Shown: piece by piece, positions 25,060 through 33,515 of the stretch | Layout of the letters: each line of letters opens with the position of its first letter | How positions within the stretch are numbered: the first letter of the stretch is position 1 | Source of the DNA: Rhizobium sp. WYJ-E13 | Lineage (GTDB): Bacteria; Pseudomonadota; Alphaproteobacteria; Rhizobiales; Rhizobiaceae | DNA length: 64,000 nucleotides | NCBI RefSeq assembly: GCF_018987265.1 | Contig: NZ_CP076854.1 | Location: 434,001-498,000 of the forward strand | Reading direction: 5' to 3' | Translations under genes and position numbers: made by a program | The notes under the pieces: generated by a model | What the model saw: only the letters and a program-made list of their open reading frames with translations | What the model was told of the DNA's origin: nothing | Databases searched by the model: none

Positions 25060-25593
25060 ATGCGAAAACTCCTCCTCGAAAGTCTCATCCGGCGGCCGCT
25101 GACGGAGCCAAGACCGCCGGTTTCCGACGCCGCGATGGCAGAGCTCGCCACCGCCATTGAAAGGAGTGCACGCCGAAGCCTTGGACGCAGCCTGTCGATC
25201 CGCGCCATCGATGCCGGGTCCTGCAATGGCTGCGAGCTGGAAATGCATGCCCTGAGCAATGTCTTCTACGATATCGAGCGCTTCGGTCTTCGTTTCGTCG
25301 CCTCGCCACGGCATGCCGACGTGCTGCTGGTTACCGGCCCCGTGACCAGGAACATGGCGCAGGCGCTCGAACGGACCTACATTGCCACGCCCGATCCCAA
25401 ATGGGTCGTTGCCCTCGGCGACTGCGGCCGTGATGGAGGGTGTTTTGGGGGCAGCTATGCCGTCCTCGGCGGGGTTTCAAAGATCGTGCCCGTCGATCTG
25501 CATATTCCAGGATGTCCCCCATCGCCGATGGATATCCTCAAGGGTCTGCTTGCGCTGCTTGACGGTGTGAACGGGGAGGGCCGCGTTTCGTGA
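25060..25593 (+). CDS. NuoB-like Fe-S small subunit (HyfI/HycG type)
   Basis: This 177-residue subunit carries the proximal [4Fe-4S] (N2-type) cluster. The four expected cysteines are present: Cys55 and Cys58 in AGSCNGCELEMHALSN, Cys122 in GDCGRDGGCFGGSYAV, and Cys152 in HIPGCPPSPMDIL. Cys128 is an additional one. The intact cluster site contrasts with the degenerate large subunit upstream and means electron transfer to the membrane part remains possible. The cluster has no HyfH/NuoI-like ferredoxin gene and no formate dehydrogenase gene, so the electron partner is not evident. Confidence 0.9.
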   Translation: MRKLLLESLIRRPLTEPRPPVSDAAMAELATAIERSARRSLGRSLSIRAIDAGSCNGCELEMHALSNVFYDIERFGLRFVASPRHADVLLVTGPVTRNMAQALERTYIATPDPKWVVALGDCGRDGGCFGGSYAVLGGVSKIVPVDLHIPGCPPSPMDILKGLLALLDGVNGEGRVS

Positions 25594-25605
25594 CGGGCAG
25601 TTTCG

Positions 25606-26649
25606 ATGGTTCGACTTCTGCAGGCTGTAGGCACTACAATCACCACATTGATCGCGGCGGCACCAAGGCTGCTGACGCACCTCTGGCACCAGATCATGCC
25701 AGCGAGACCACCGCCGCGCCGGCGGCATAATACTGCGTTGGACGGCCGTCGGGCCGACCCCGCGACCCGCATGGCAATTGATACAGTTGAGAAGGTGTTT
25801 GTCCGGTATTTCAAGTGGTCTTTTCGCCGGCTGCCGGATTCGAAGCTCGGCATCGATGCACGCGCCGAAATTCTTGATAGTGGCCGGCCAACCGGAAAGT
25901 TCCTGCCTCTTCAAATCAGATCTGTACCATCGTGGGCGGAAGGCGCTGGCGAGTACATCCATCACGGCGAGCACAGTCACCTCGATTACTGGACGAAGCA
26001 CTTGTTGCCTGTCTGTATCGTCATCGTCGACGCCAGCACCGGGATGATACGATGGCAAAGAGCCGGCGAGGGAAACTGCACGGAGACGGAGTTGGGATGG
26101 ACAATGGTTGTTCCGGCAGCCAACGTACTGGACGCCAACGCCAAGCTCTGTTTCGAGGAAGTCATTGCCTCCGATCCGGAGTCGCTGATGCGTTCTGCCT
26201 TTGCCCTCGATCGAGAACTTATGCAGGAAGTTCAGGATCAAACGACATTCTTCGTGTGGGACGAGTGGGGCGATTCACCAGCGAACTTTTCCAATCTGCA
26301 GATCTATATCGGCGACGGAGAGAGGGATGAGCCGGATATTCGGATTGACTATCATCTTCGGGCAGACAATCTGCACGATGTTATGACCAAGCTCTTCCCT
26401 TGGGCGACCTATTCCTATGCAGAGCCGGTCAGGGAGTATTCGGAAGAGGTTGCCGTGCACGTCCTCGAGGTCGAACTTCGACCTGAAGCAGAGGCCTATC
26501 TCGAGGCTGAAGACTTCCTGGTCGCGGGCTACCCCGATGAAGAGGAGCCGCGCCCCCCGGAATTCGGAGGTTATATTACGGCGCAGGAAGAAGAGGCATT
26601 CTGGCGGAGCCGAGGTGTTTCTCACGGTCGCCGTGACCAGGACGAATGA
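25606..26649 (+). CDS. DUF4365 domain protein
   Basis: This encodes up to 347 residues. The DUF4365 region (about 55-175) shows GIDARAEI, LPLQIRS, YWTKHLLPVCIVIVDA and TGMIRWQR, the order expected for this domain, which resembles the PD-(D/E)xK nuclease fold with a QxK-type active site (here QIR). The rest, about 180-347, is acidic and unassigned. The start is uncertain: ATG 25606 and ATG 25696 are both in frame and neither has a strong ribosome site. It follows the small-subunit gene by 12 bp but is not a known part of such complexes. A role in DNA defence is possible, not shown. Confidence 0.65.
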   Translation: MVRLLQAVGTTITTLIAAAPRLLTHLWHQIMPARPPPRRRHNTALDGRRADPATRMAIDTVEKVFVRYFKWSFRRLPDSKLGIDARAEILDSGRPTGKFLPLQIRSVPSWAEGAGEYIHHGEHSHLDYWTKHLLPVCIVIVDASTGMIRWQRAGEGNCTETELGWTMVVPAANVLDANAKLCFEEVIASDPESLMRSAFALDRELMQEVQDQTTFFVWDEWGDSPANFSNLQIYIGDGERDEPDIRIDYHLRADNLHDVMTKLFPWATYSYAEPVREYSEEVAVHVLEVELRPEAEAYLEAEDFLVAGYPDEEEPRPPEFGGYITAQEEEAFWRSRGVSHGRRDQDE

Positions 26650-26792
26650 CTATACGGGGAAAGCAGTTCGCGTTTTGCCGATTGTGGCAAGACGCATGCT
26701 TCGGTTCGCATTGTCCGGACGCCCTGCTGGAGATCATCGTTTCCGGCACGCGGGAGAACGCGCTGACAGCCGATGAGGCAAGAAAGATCTGA
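26646..26792 (+). CDS. Possible 48-residue protein overlapping the DUF4365 gene
   Basis: An ATG at 26646 overlaps the TGA of the DUF4365 gene (ATGA) and opens a 48-codon frame that begins MTIRGKQFAFCRLWQDACFG and ends DEARKI. The sequence is of protein-like composition with three cysteines, two of them in the early part (FCRLWQDAC). The overlap is the same kind used throughout the upstream operon, which supports real translation. I recognise no family, and it could equally be the decayed end of a longer gene. Confidence 0.3.
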   Translation: MTIRGKQFAFCRLWQDACFGSHCPDALLEIIVSGTRENALTADEARKI

Positions 26793-26840
26793 TCGATTGC
26801 CTCACCATTGGCAATGACACCGTCGAAATCGACCAGTTGA

Positions 26841-26857
26841 GGGGGCGGGCCGCCCCC
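26841..26857. terminator. GC-rich hairpin between convergent genes
   Basis: GGGGGC (26841-26846) and GCCCCC (26852-26857) pair perfectly around GGGCC. It lies between the rightward DUF4365 pair and the leftward aldehyde dehydrogenase gene, 13 bp after the latter's stop on its strand. It lacks a T-tract, so termination is only a likely role. Nothing else is evident in 26793-26870. Confidence 0.4.
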
Positions 26858-26870
26858 CGTTTCCACTGGC

Positions 26871-29258
26871 TCATTCTCCATAGGGCAACCAGATCGTCTT
26901 GACCTGGCAGGCGCGGCGCAGCAACTCCACTCCCTGACCCTGCTTTGGATCGTGCCAGTCTCGAAGCCGGCCGCGATCGACCCAAGTGTACTTCAGGTTG
27001 CCTGCAGAAACCGTCTCGACCATGGCGGAACCTTCTTCGCTGCCGCAATACCAAATTGCCGCGACATCGTCGTGTTCGGCAAGGGTCTTGGCAAGCACAT
27101 CACGTTCTCCGGTCAGGAGATTGATGACGCCGTCCGGAATGTCAGACGTCTCGAATACCTGGTAGAGACGCACCGCCACCAGCGGATGGCTTTGGGCCGC
27201 AATGGCGACGACCCGGTTGCCGAGCGTGATCGCCGGCAGGATGAGGGACAGAAGCGAGAGAAGGGGTGCTTCGTCGGGCGCGACAATGCCTATCGTTCCA
27301 TACGGCTCGTTGACGGTCATTGTCACATGGCGGGACTTGGTTGCCGTCACGGCGCCGTCGAACTTGTCGGCCTGAGCCGCATACCAGAAGGCCCGGCAGA
27401 TCGCCTGCTCCACTTCGTCCTCGGGCTTGGCACTTGCCCCGGTCACTTGTAGCGCGGCGACGAATTCGGCGCGTCGTTGCGTGAGGTTTTCGGCCAGGAA
27501 GTAGAGAACCTGGGCACGGTTGTGCGCCGTCACACCACTCCAGGAGGTCGCTTTGTTCGCCGCCTCGACTGCATTGCGGACGTCCTTGCGGTTGGCGAGC
27601 CCAGCCTGGCCGATCGCCTGACCGGCCTTGCCAAGGACCGTGTAACTCTGACCGCCATCCGGGCGCACCTGCTTGCCGCCGATGTAGAGCTTCGCTGTGA
27701 CGTCGATCTCGGGACGCTCAACCTTGCCGCCAAGCGGTGCGACATGCGGGCGAAGCGTCGGCGTTGGACGCATCTTGCCCTCCTTTCCGCCTGCGGGCTT
27801 GAGATATTCGTACATGCCCGAGCGTCCGCCCTCGCGGCCGAAGCCGCTTTCCCGATAACCTCCGAAGGGGGCTGCCGCGTCGAACATGTTGGTGGCGTTG
27901 ATCCAGATGACGCCGGCCTTGACCCGTGCGGCCACTTCGATCGCGCGGTTGATATTTTCAGACCAGACGGATGCGGCAAGGCCGTACCGGGTGTCATTGG
28001 CCAGTGCGACCGCCTCGTCCAGCGTCCTGAAGGTCGCACTCGTCGCGACCGGTCCGAAGATTTCCACCTGCGAGACGGTGTGGGCGGGCGCCGTTCCGGT
28101 GAAGAAGCCTGGAGCGCAGAAAAAACCCGTCGACGGCAGGTTCACCGGCGCCAGATTGAGGGTCGCGCCCTCTTCCTCGCCCTTTGCAATAAGGCCCTTA
28201 ACGCGGGCGAACTGCTTTGCCGAGACGATCGCGCCGACATCCATCGTCTTGTCCAGCGGATCGCCGACGCGCAGTGTCTGCATGCGGTTCTTCAGCTTAC
28301 CGAAGAAGGTCGGCGCGACACCTTCCTGGACGAGAATGCGGGACCCTGCGCAGCAAACTTCGCCCTGGTTGAACCAGATCGCGTCAACGACACCTTCGAC
28401 GGCGGCATCGAGGTCGGCGTCTTCAAGAACGACGAAGGGCGACTTCCCGCCAAGTTCGAGGCTGAGCTTCTTGCCCGAGCCGGCAATCTGCCGACGGATG
28501 ATACGACCGACATTGGTCGAGCCGGTGAACGCCACTTTATCGACGTCAGGATGGCCGGCGATCGCAGCGCCCGTCTCGCCGTCACCGTGAACGATGTTGA
28601 CCACGCCGGGCGGGAGTCCGATTTCGTCCAGCAGTTCGCCGAAAGCATACGCGGTCAGCGGCGTGAGGTCGGCGGGCTTGATGACGACCGTATTGCCGGC
28701 TGCCAGCGCCGGAGCGATCTTCCATGCAAGCATCAGCAGCGGGAAGTTCCACGGGATGATCTGTCCGCAGACCCCGACGGCCACGTAGTTCGGGAATGCG
28801 TCATCGGCGATTTCGGCCCAGCCGGCATGGTGGTAGAAGTGGCGCGCGACGAGCGGGATGTCGATGTCGCGCGTTTCGCGGATCGTTTTGCCGTTGTCCA
28901 TCGTCTCCAGCACGGAGAAGAAGCGCTCACGCTTCTGGATGTGGCGGGCGATCGCATAGAGATATTTCGCGCGCTCGTGTCCCGGGAGAGCGGACCAGGC
29001 AGGAAAGGCAGCGCGGGCAGCGCGCACGGCCGCGTCAACGTCCGCCGCGCCGCCCTTGGCGACGCGTGCGATGACTTCTTCGGTCGCCGGGTTGACGACC
29101 TCGATCAGTTCGCCTTCGGCGGCAGTGAAGCTGCCTTTGATGTAATGGCCAAGGCCCGCCGCGCGGGCTTCGAGCCAGGCCTTGACTTCGGAATTGCTTT
29201 CGGGAGCTGGACCGTATTCCATAGTTTGCATAATGTCCTTAATGGAAGGCATGGTCAT
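26871..29258 (-). CDS. Two-domain ALDH16-type aldehyde dehydrogenase
   Basis: This 795-residue protein holds a full ALDH domain (about 30-510) and a second, shortened one (about 525-795). The first has IIPWNFPL, FTGSTNVG, Glu268 in LSLELGGK and the nucleophile Cys302 in NQGEVCCAGS. The second keeps the cofactor-binding part (YGTIGIVAPDEAP) but ends before a catalytic cysteine region, the arrangement of bacterial ALDH16. It starts 3 bp after deoC stops and is probably translated with it. DeoC releases acetaldehyde, so oxidation of acetaldehyde to acetate is the likely role, by context. Confidence 0.88.
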   Translation of the reverse strand: MTMPSIKDIMQTMEYGPAPESNSEVKAWLEARAAGLGHYIKGSFTAAEGELIEVVNPATEEVIARVAKGGAADVDAAVRAARAAFPAWSALPGHERAKYLYAIARHIQKRERFFSVLETMDNGKTIRETRDIDIPLVARHFYHHAGWAEIADDAFPNYVAVGVCGQIIPWNFPLLMLAWKIAPALAAGNTVVIKPADLTPLTAYAFGELLDEIGLPPGVVNIVHGDGETGAAIAGHPDVDKVAFTGSTNVGRIIRRQIAGSGKKLSLELGGKSPFVVLEDADLDAAVEGVVDAIWFNQGEVCCAGSRILVQEGVAPTFFGKLKNRMQTLRVGDPLDKTMDVGAIVSAKQFARVKGLIAKGEEEGATLNLAPVNLPSTGFFCAPGFFTGTAPAHTVSQVEIFGPVATSATFRTLDEAVALANDTRYGLAASVWSENINRAIEVAARVKAGVIWINATNMFDAAAPFGGYRESGFGREGGRSGMYEYLKPAGGKEGKMRPTPTLRPHVAPLGGKVERPEIDVTAKLYIGGKQVRPDGGQSYTVLGKAGQAIGQAGLANRKDVRNAVEAANKATSWSGVTAHNRAQVLYFLAENLTQRRAEFVAALQVTGASAKPEDEVEQAICRAFWYAAQADKFDGAVTATKSRHVTMTVNEPYGTIGIVAPDEAPLLSLLSLILPAITLGNRVVAIAAQSHPLVAVRLYQVFETSDIPDGVINLLTGERDVLAKTLAEHDDVAAIWYCGSEEGSAMVETVSAGNLKYTWVDRGRLRDWHDPKQGQGVELLRRACQVKTIWLPYGE

Positions 29259-29261
29259 TCC

Positions 29262-30227
29262 TCAGGCTAGCGCGTGGCGATTGGCGGCCGAGTAGCGGCC
29301 GGTCAGATAGTGTTCGAGCTGGCGTTCGATATCGCCCAGCATGGAGGAGGCGCCGATGCGGAAGAGGTCCGGCATCATGAAGCGCGTGCCGAGCTCTTCC
29401 TTCATCAGGATCAGCCAGTTCATCGCGTCCTTGGCGGTTCTAAGTCCGCCAGCCGGCTTGAAGCCGACCATCTGGCCGGTCCGATCGTGATAGTCGCGCA
29501 GGGCGCGGATCATCGTCAGCGATACCGGCAGCGTGGCGTTGACATCTTCCTTGCCGGTCGAGGTCTTGATGAAGTCGGAGCCCGCCTGCATGGCGACCAT
29601 CGAGGCACGGTAGACATTCGTCAGCGTTTTGAGGTCGCCCGTCGCGAGGATCGATTTCATATGCGCTGGGCCGCAGGCTTCACGCATTGCCTTGATCTCG
29701 TCGTAGAGCGCGGCCCATTCGCCTTTAAGCACATATTCTCGGGTGATGACGATGTCGATCTCGCTTGCTCCCTGTTCGACGGCATAGCGGATTTCGGCGA
29801 GGCGGAGCGGCAGCGGCATCAATCCTGCGGGGAAGCCGGTGGCCACCGAAGCGACCGGAATGCCGGAACCGTCAAGAGCTTTGACGGCATGAGGAACCAT
29901 GGTTGGATAGACGCAGACCGCACCGACAGTCAGCTTGTCGATGCCTAGACCCTCCAAGAGATCGGCGCGGAGCGGCGCCTTGGCCTTGGCGCAAAGGCGC
30001 TTGACGCGGCCTTCGGTGTCGTCGCCGGCAAGTGTCGTCAGGTCGATGCAGGTGATCGCGCGCAACAGCCAGGCGGCTTGCCATTCCTTCTTGACTGTGC
30101 GACGGGTCGGCAGCGTCGCGGCCCGGCGTTCGGTTGCACTGAGGTTCACGACATATCTGTCGAACCAATCCGGGGTGAGGGATGTGCCTTCGGGACGAGG
30201 AAAATGCTCTGTCATTGTGATGTCCAA
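29262..30227 (-). CDS. deoC: Deoxyribose-phosphate aldolase
   Basis: DeoC splits 2-deoxyribose 5-phosphate into glyceraldehyde 3-phosphate and acetaldehyde in deoxynucleoside breakdown. The 321-residue protein is of the longer alphaproteobacterial type. The Schiff-base lysine lies in SDFIKTSTGKE, and CIDLTTLAGDD, VCVYPTMV, EIDIVI and VGFKPAGGLRTAKDA are in family order. Two ATGs 12 bases apart can serve as start (30227 and 30215); neither has a strong ribosome site. The aldehyde dehydrogenase gene follows after 3 bp. A truncated sugar permease end lies just upstream. Confidence 0.93.
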   Translation of the reverse strand: MDITMTEHFPRPEGTSLTPDWFDRYVVNLSATERRAATLPTRRTVKKEWQAAWLLRAITCIDLTTLAGDDTEGRVKRLCAKAKAPLRADLLEGLGIDKLTVGAVCVYPTMVPHAVKALDGSGIPVASVATGFPAGLMPLPLRLAEIRYAVEQGASEIDIVITREYVLKGEWAALYDEIKAMREACGPAHMKSILATGDLKTLTNVYRASMVAMQAGSDFIKTSTGKEDVNATLPVSLTMIRALRDYHDRTGQMVGFKPAGGLRTAKDAMNWLILMKEELGTRFMMPDLFRIGASSMLGDIERQLEHYLTGRYSAANRHALA

Positions 30228-30243
30228 TTTTTGCCGGCAGGGT

Positions 30244-30432
30244 TTACGTCTGGCCTCGGCGAATGTCGATGAAGCGATTGAGCAGGATGGCAGCGACGAT
30301 GATCAGGCCGGTTACGGTCATCTGATAGAATGAGCCGAGGCCGAGCAGGCTGAAGATGTTGCGCAGAACCTGGAGCAGCATGACCGCGAAGAAGGTGCCG
30401 AGCACGCCGCCGCGACCGCCGGCTTCAGATTT
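30244..30432 (-). pseudogene. Truncated C-terminal end of a sugar ABC permease
   Basis: About 60 residues of an RbsC-type permease remain: AGGRGGVLGTFFAVMLLQVL, RNIFSLLGLGSFYQMTVTGL and the usual end IIVAAILLNRFIDIRRGQT. This matches the last two membrane helices of the family. The upstream 250 or so residues, the ATPase and the binding protein are absent; similarity stops near 30432, where AT-rich unrelated DNA begins. The stop codon is 17 bp before deoC. The gene was probably part of a deoxyribonucleoside or sugar uptake operon with deoC, now cut by a deletion or insertion. Confidence 0.78.
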
Positions 30433-31040
30433 GAAAGATTGTCCTCCCAGCAATCAGCATTTGTGAAATTTAATCACTTATGTTGAATTCAAGGCAGCAC
30501 TTCTACCATCCGATTGTCAATCAGCACTGCCAAATCGCATCATCGAAAACTATAATATAATGATTATAAAAGATTTTATTTGCCAAGATCGAACTTGGAA
30601 ATGCGCCGATAAGCAATCGCCTCCATCAACACATCGAAACGTGCGATGCAGCAAAATTCGGGAAAACCAACATATGTTGAATTGGCGTCGAAATTCTTGA
30701 CCTTTGGTTTTGCGTCCCGACACTCTCCTGTTGAGGTCATAGAGGTCCCGGACTGGCAAATCCTTGTCGAAATCGCAGGCAGTTGGCGCGAACGGATTTA
30801 TTCAAGAGGGATCGCTCGCCGCCTTCCCGCGTAAGCCGGGCGCATCGGGGAGCGGGGGTGCGCATCCGGCAGGTGCGAACGCACGTCGGTCCGTTCTTTG
30901 ATCACGCGGGCGTCAGGATTGCGGAGCCGTTGACTTGCACCCGCGAAGGACTAAGTTCAAACATTGCTAACATACTCCGCACGGCAATGGCAGCGGAGGG
31001 TGCGAGTGGCTGGGCGACCTTGAGGAGGATCAGGTTTGCC
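30433..31040. other. AT-rich region without a supported gene
   Basis: This 608-bp stretch is clearly richer in A and T than its surroundings, especially 30433-30720, with a palindrome TATAATGATTATA at 30556-30568. Short open frames exist (for example 30646-30834 on the plus strand, 62 codons) but none resembles a known protein or has a good ribosome site. The right part (30840-31040) probably holds the promoter of the cytochrome c gene. The composition and the adjoining broken permease gene suggest a rearrangement point. Confidence 0.5.
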
Positions 31041-31430
31041 GTGGACTATCGTGTTGTACTGCTGATCGCCACTTCCGTGATTGCCCTTTCCCCTGGTAAC
31101 GCTGGGGCGCAGGAGGGCGATGCGACGGTCGGTGCCGTTGTTTTCAAGAAATGCGCGACCTGTCATGTCGTCGATTCCGATACGAACAAGGTCGGTCCGT
31201 CGCTGAACGGGGTGCTGGGCAGAAAGGCCGGAACGCATCCCGATTTCGCTTATTCGGCTTCGATGAAGGCAGCCGGCGACGGCGGGCTCGTGTGGGACGA
31301 GGCGACGCTGCGCGACTATCTGCACAATCCGAGAGTGAAGGTGAAGGGCACGAAGATGGCCTTCGTCGGCCTGAAGGACGATAAGGAAATCACGGACCTC
31401 ATCGCCTATCTCAAACAGTATTCCAAATGA
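31041..31430 (+). CDS. Class I c-type cytochrome
   Basis: This is a periplasmic electron carrier of about 129 residues. A signal peptide (VLLIATSVIALSPGNAGAQ) comes first, then the haem-attachment motif CATCH and the axial methionine in GTKMAFVGL near the C-terminus. It resembles cytochrome c2/c550. I chose the GTG at 31041; AGGAGG lies 12 bases upstream, slightly far, and the frame is open further up without a signal peptide. It may serve oxidases such as the one encoded 5 kb downstream, but no direct link is visible. Confidence 0.88.
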   Translation: MDYRVVLLIATSVIALSPGNAGAQEGDATVGAVVFKKCATCHVVDSDTNKVGPSLNGVLGRKAGTHPDFAYSASMKAAGDGGLVWDEATLRDYLHNPRVKVKGTKMAFVGLKDDKEITDLIAYLKQYSK

Positions 31431-31510
31431 CGGCAATACTTCACGAGGCTGGCTGACGCCTTTCCCGTGCGTGGATATCCGCGAAGTTAACGTTAAGCGA
31501 CTATTAATCG

Positions 31511-31534
31511 GCATGTGCAAATATTTGCACATGC
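31511..31534. promoter_or_regulatory. Perfect 24-bp palindrome upstream of the chemoreceptor gene
   Basis: The half GCATGTGCAAAT is mirrored exactly, giving 24 bp without a mismatch, centred 86 bp before the chemoreceptor ATG and 92 bp after the cytochrome stop. It could be an operator for a dimeric regulator or, as RNA, a hairpin that ends the cytochrome transcript, although no T-tract follows. Confidence 0.55.
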
Positions 31535-31607
31535 GAGAAATGGAGTTCAGCTGAACCGTCGATCGCTCGAAATTTAAACTTGAAGCCACGGCTTCGAAAG
31601 GAGCGAA

Positions 31608-33389
31608 ATGATTGGAATGATCGGCGGCAATACCAAGGCTCAACTGGCAGCACTGGCAGGCCTGAAGGCAAATGTCATGATTGCCGACAGCAAGCTGAAC
31701 ATCATCTATATGAACGGCGCTGTCCGCAAGCTACTGACGGCGGCCGAACAGGACCTCAAGAAGGAACTGCCACGCTTTGCCGTCGATACTTTGATCGGTA
31801 GCAATATCGACATCTTTCACAAGAATCCGTCGCACCAGCGCGACATGCTCGCGCGGCTGACGAAGCCCCATAGCGCAACCATCCGTGTGGGCAGCCACAG
31901 CTTCGACCTGTACGTTACCCCGATCATGGAGGGTGGAAAGCCCAGAGCATTCGTGGTGGAGTGGGCTGACGCAAAAGAGCGCCTTCTCAATCTCGACTAT
32001 CAAAACCAGCTGGCTGCGATCAGCCGCGTGCAGGCCATCATCGAGTTTACCCTGGACGGAGAAATCGTCACAGCCAACGAAAACTTCTGCAAGACGATGG
32101 GTTACTCGCTCGATGAGATCCGCGGCAAGCATCACAGCATGTTCGTGGACCGGGCCTATGCTGCCAGTTCCGACTATGCGGAGTTCTGGAGCGAGCTTAA
32201 GAGCGGTCGGTTCCAGGCTCAAGAATTTACACGGGTCGGCAGAAACGGCAAGAAAGTCGTGCTGAATGCCTCATACAACCCGATCCTCGATGAACATGGA
32301 AAAGTCGCCAAAGTGGTGAAATACGCAACCGATGTCACGGACCGGGTTTTTGCCGTCACCGAAATCGGTTCGTCGCTCAACAAGCTCGCCGAGGGCAGGC
32401 TCGATTTTCGCCTCGAACAGCCCTTCGCAACCGACTTCGAAAGCCTCAGGAGCAATTTCAACGAGGCTGTCGACAAGCTCGGCATGGCCCTCGGATCCGT
32501 GGCCGAGACGACGGCCCGGATCGATTCCGGCACCCGCGAGATCGCCGCAGGTGCGAACGATCTGTCGAAGCGGACAGAGCAACAGGCGGCCTCCCTCGAG
32601 GAAACGGCAGCCGCTCTTGACGAAATTACCGCCAACGTCAACAGTTCGACGAAGCGAACAGAAGAAGCGCGCGGTGTCGCAAGCCAGGCCAATCAATCCG
32701 CGGCAAAGTCTGCCGAAGTGGTTTCGCATGCGGAAGAGGCGATGCGAAAGATCGAGGAGAGCTCGCAGCAGATCTCCAACATCATCGGCGTGATCGATGA
32801 GATTGCCTTCCAGACCAATCTGCTGGCGCTAAATGCCGGTGTGGAAGCTGCGCGCGCCGGGGAAGCGGGCAAGGGCTTTGCGGTCGTCGCGCAGGAGGTG
32901 AGGGAGCTGGCGCAGCGTTCGGCGCAGGCCGCCAAGGAAATCAAGGGGCTGATACAGAATTCCACGTCCGAGGTCGAAAGCGGTGTGAAGCTCGTCCGGG
33001 ATGCCGGAGAGGCGCTGAAAACCATCGGAGGCTTCATCATCGAGATCAACAATCATATGGAGGCGATCGCCACCTCTGCCAAGGAGCAGTCGACCGGTCT
33101 CGCCGAAGTCAACTCCGCGGTGAATTCGATGGATCAGACGACCCAGCAGAATGCCGCCATGGTCGAGCAATCGAATGCAGCCTCCAATGCGCTTGCCGAG
33201 GAAGCGGGCCGTCTGCGTACGTTGATCGCGCAGTTCAGCGTCGGCACGGTCCAGACCTCGGCGCTGCGGCAAGTGGGACGGGCAATGGCGCTGCCGTCCT
33301 CGCACGCCCCATCCATCAACGCGGCTCCCAAGCTGAAGGTCGCGGCGAACGCCGGTGCCCGTGCGGCAGACAGCTGGGAGGAGTTCTGA
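31608..33389 (+). CDS. Soluble PAS-PAS chemoreceptor with CheR-type tail
   Basis: This is a methyl-accepting chemotaxis protein of 593 residues with no membrane segment. Two PAS domains (about 10-115 and 130-245) precede a HAMP-like linker (about 250-305) and a signalling coiled coil (about 310-560), with the tip [20 protein letters not shown]. The C-terminus SWEEF is a WxxF pentapeptide of the kind that docks CheR or CheB. The ATG at 31608 follows AAAGGAGCGAA. The PAS domains suggest sensing of redox state or an internal ligand; whether a cofactor is bound cannot be told. Confidence 0.9.
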   Translation: MIGMIGGNTKAQLAALAGLKANVMIADSKLNIIYMNGAVRKLLTAAEQDLKKELPRFAVDTLIGSNIDIFHKNPSHQRDMLARLTKPHSATIRVGSHSFDLYVTPIMEGGKPRAFVVEWADAKERLLNLDYQNQLAAISRVQAIIEFTLDGEIVTANENFCKTMGYSLDEIRGKHHSMFVDRAYAASSDYAEFWSELKSGRFQAQEFTRVGRNGKKVVLNASYNPILDEHGKVAKVVKYATDVTDRVFAVTEIGSSLNKLAEGRLDFRLEQPFATDFESLRSNFNEAVDKLGMALGSVAETTARIDSGTREIAAGANDLSKRTEQQAASLEETAAALDEITANVNSSTKRTEEARGVASQANQSAAKSAEVVSHAEEAMRKIEESSQQISNIIGVIDEIAFQTNLLALNAGVEAARAGEAGKGFAVVAQEVRELAQRSAQAAKEIKGLIQNSTSEVESGVKLVRDAGEALKTIGGFIIEINNHMEAIATSAKEQSTGLAEVNSAVNSMDQTTQQNAAMVEQSNAASNALAEEAGRLRTLIAQFSVGTVQTSALRQVGRAMALPSSHAPSINAAPKLKVAANAGARAADSWEEF

Positions 33390-33441
33390 TTGAGTATCCG
33401 GAGCTTCGTCCGGTTCCTGCCTGCACCTGGCGAATTTCTCA

Positions 33442-33468
33442 GGGGTCGAGCCGATAAGGCCCGACCCC
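33442..33468. terminator. Hairpin between convergent chemoreceptor and permease genes
   Basis: Arms of 11 bases (33442-33452 and 33458-33468, GGGGTCGAGCC type) pair with one mismatch around GATAA. It sits 52 bp after the chemoreceptor stop and 47 bp beyond the permease stop. There is no T-tract; it is a likely bidirectional terminator by position. Confidence 0.5.
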
Positions 33469-33515
33469 CGATGTCGTGAAGACAGAGGGCTTGGCGGCCT
33501 GGTGCGGTCCGCCCG

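Noticed and set aside
23530..25593. Active [NiFe]-hydrogenase or formate hydrogenlyase
   Set aside because: Most NiFe cysteine ligands are missing and no maturation or formate dehydrogenase genes are present.
27477..29270. 597-codon plus-strand frame
   Set aside because: It mirrors the two-domain aldehyde dehydrogenase; composition (rich in Arg, Asp, Gly) is that of an antisense shadow.
30646..30834. 62-codon plus-strand frame in the AT-rich region
   Set aside because: No ribosome site, no recognisable family, atypical composition.
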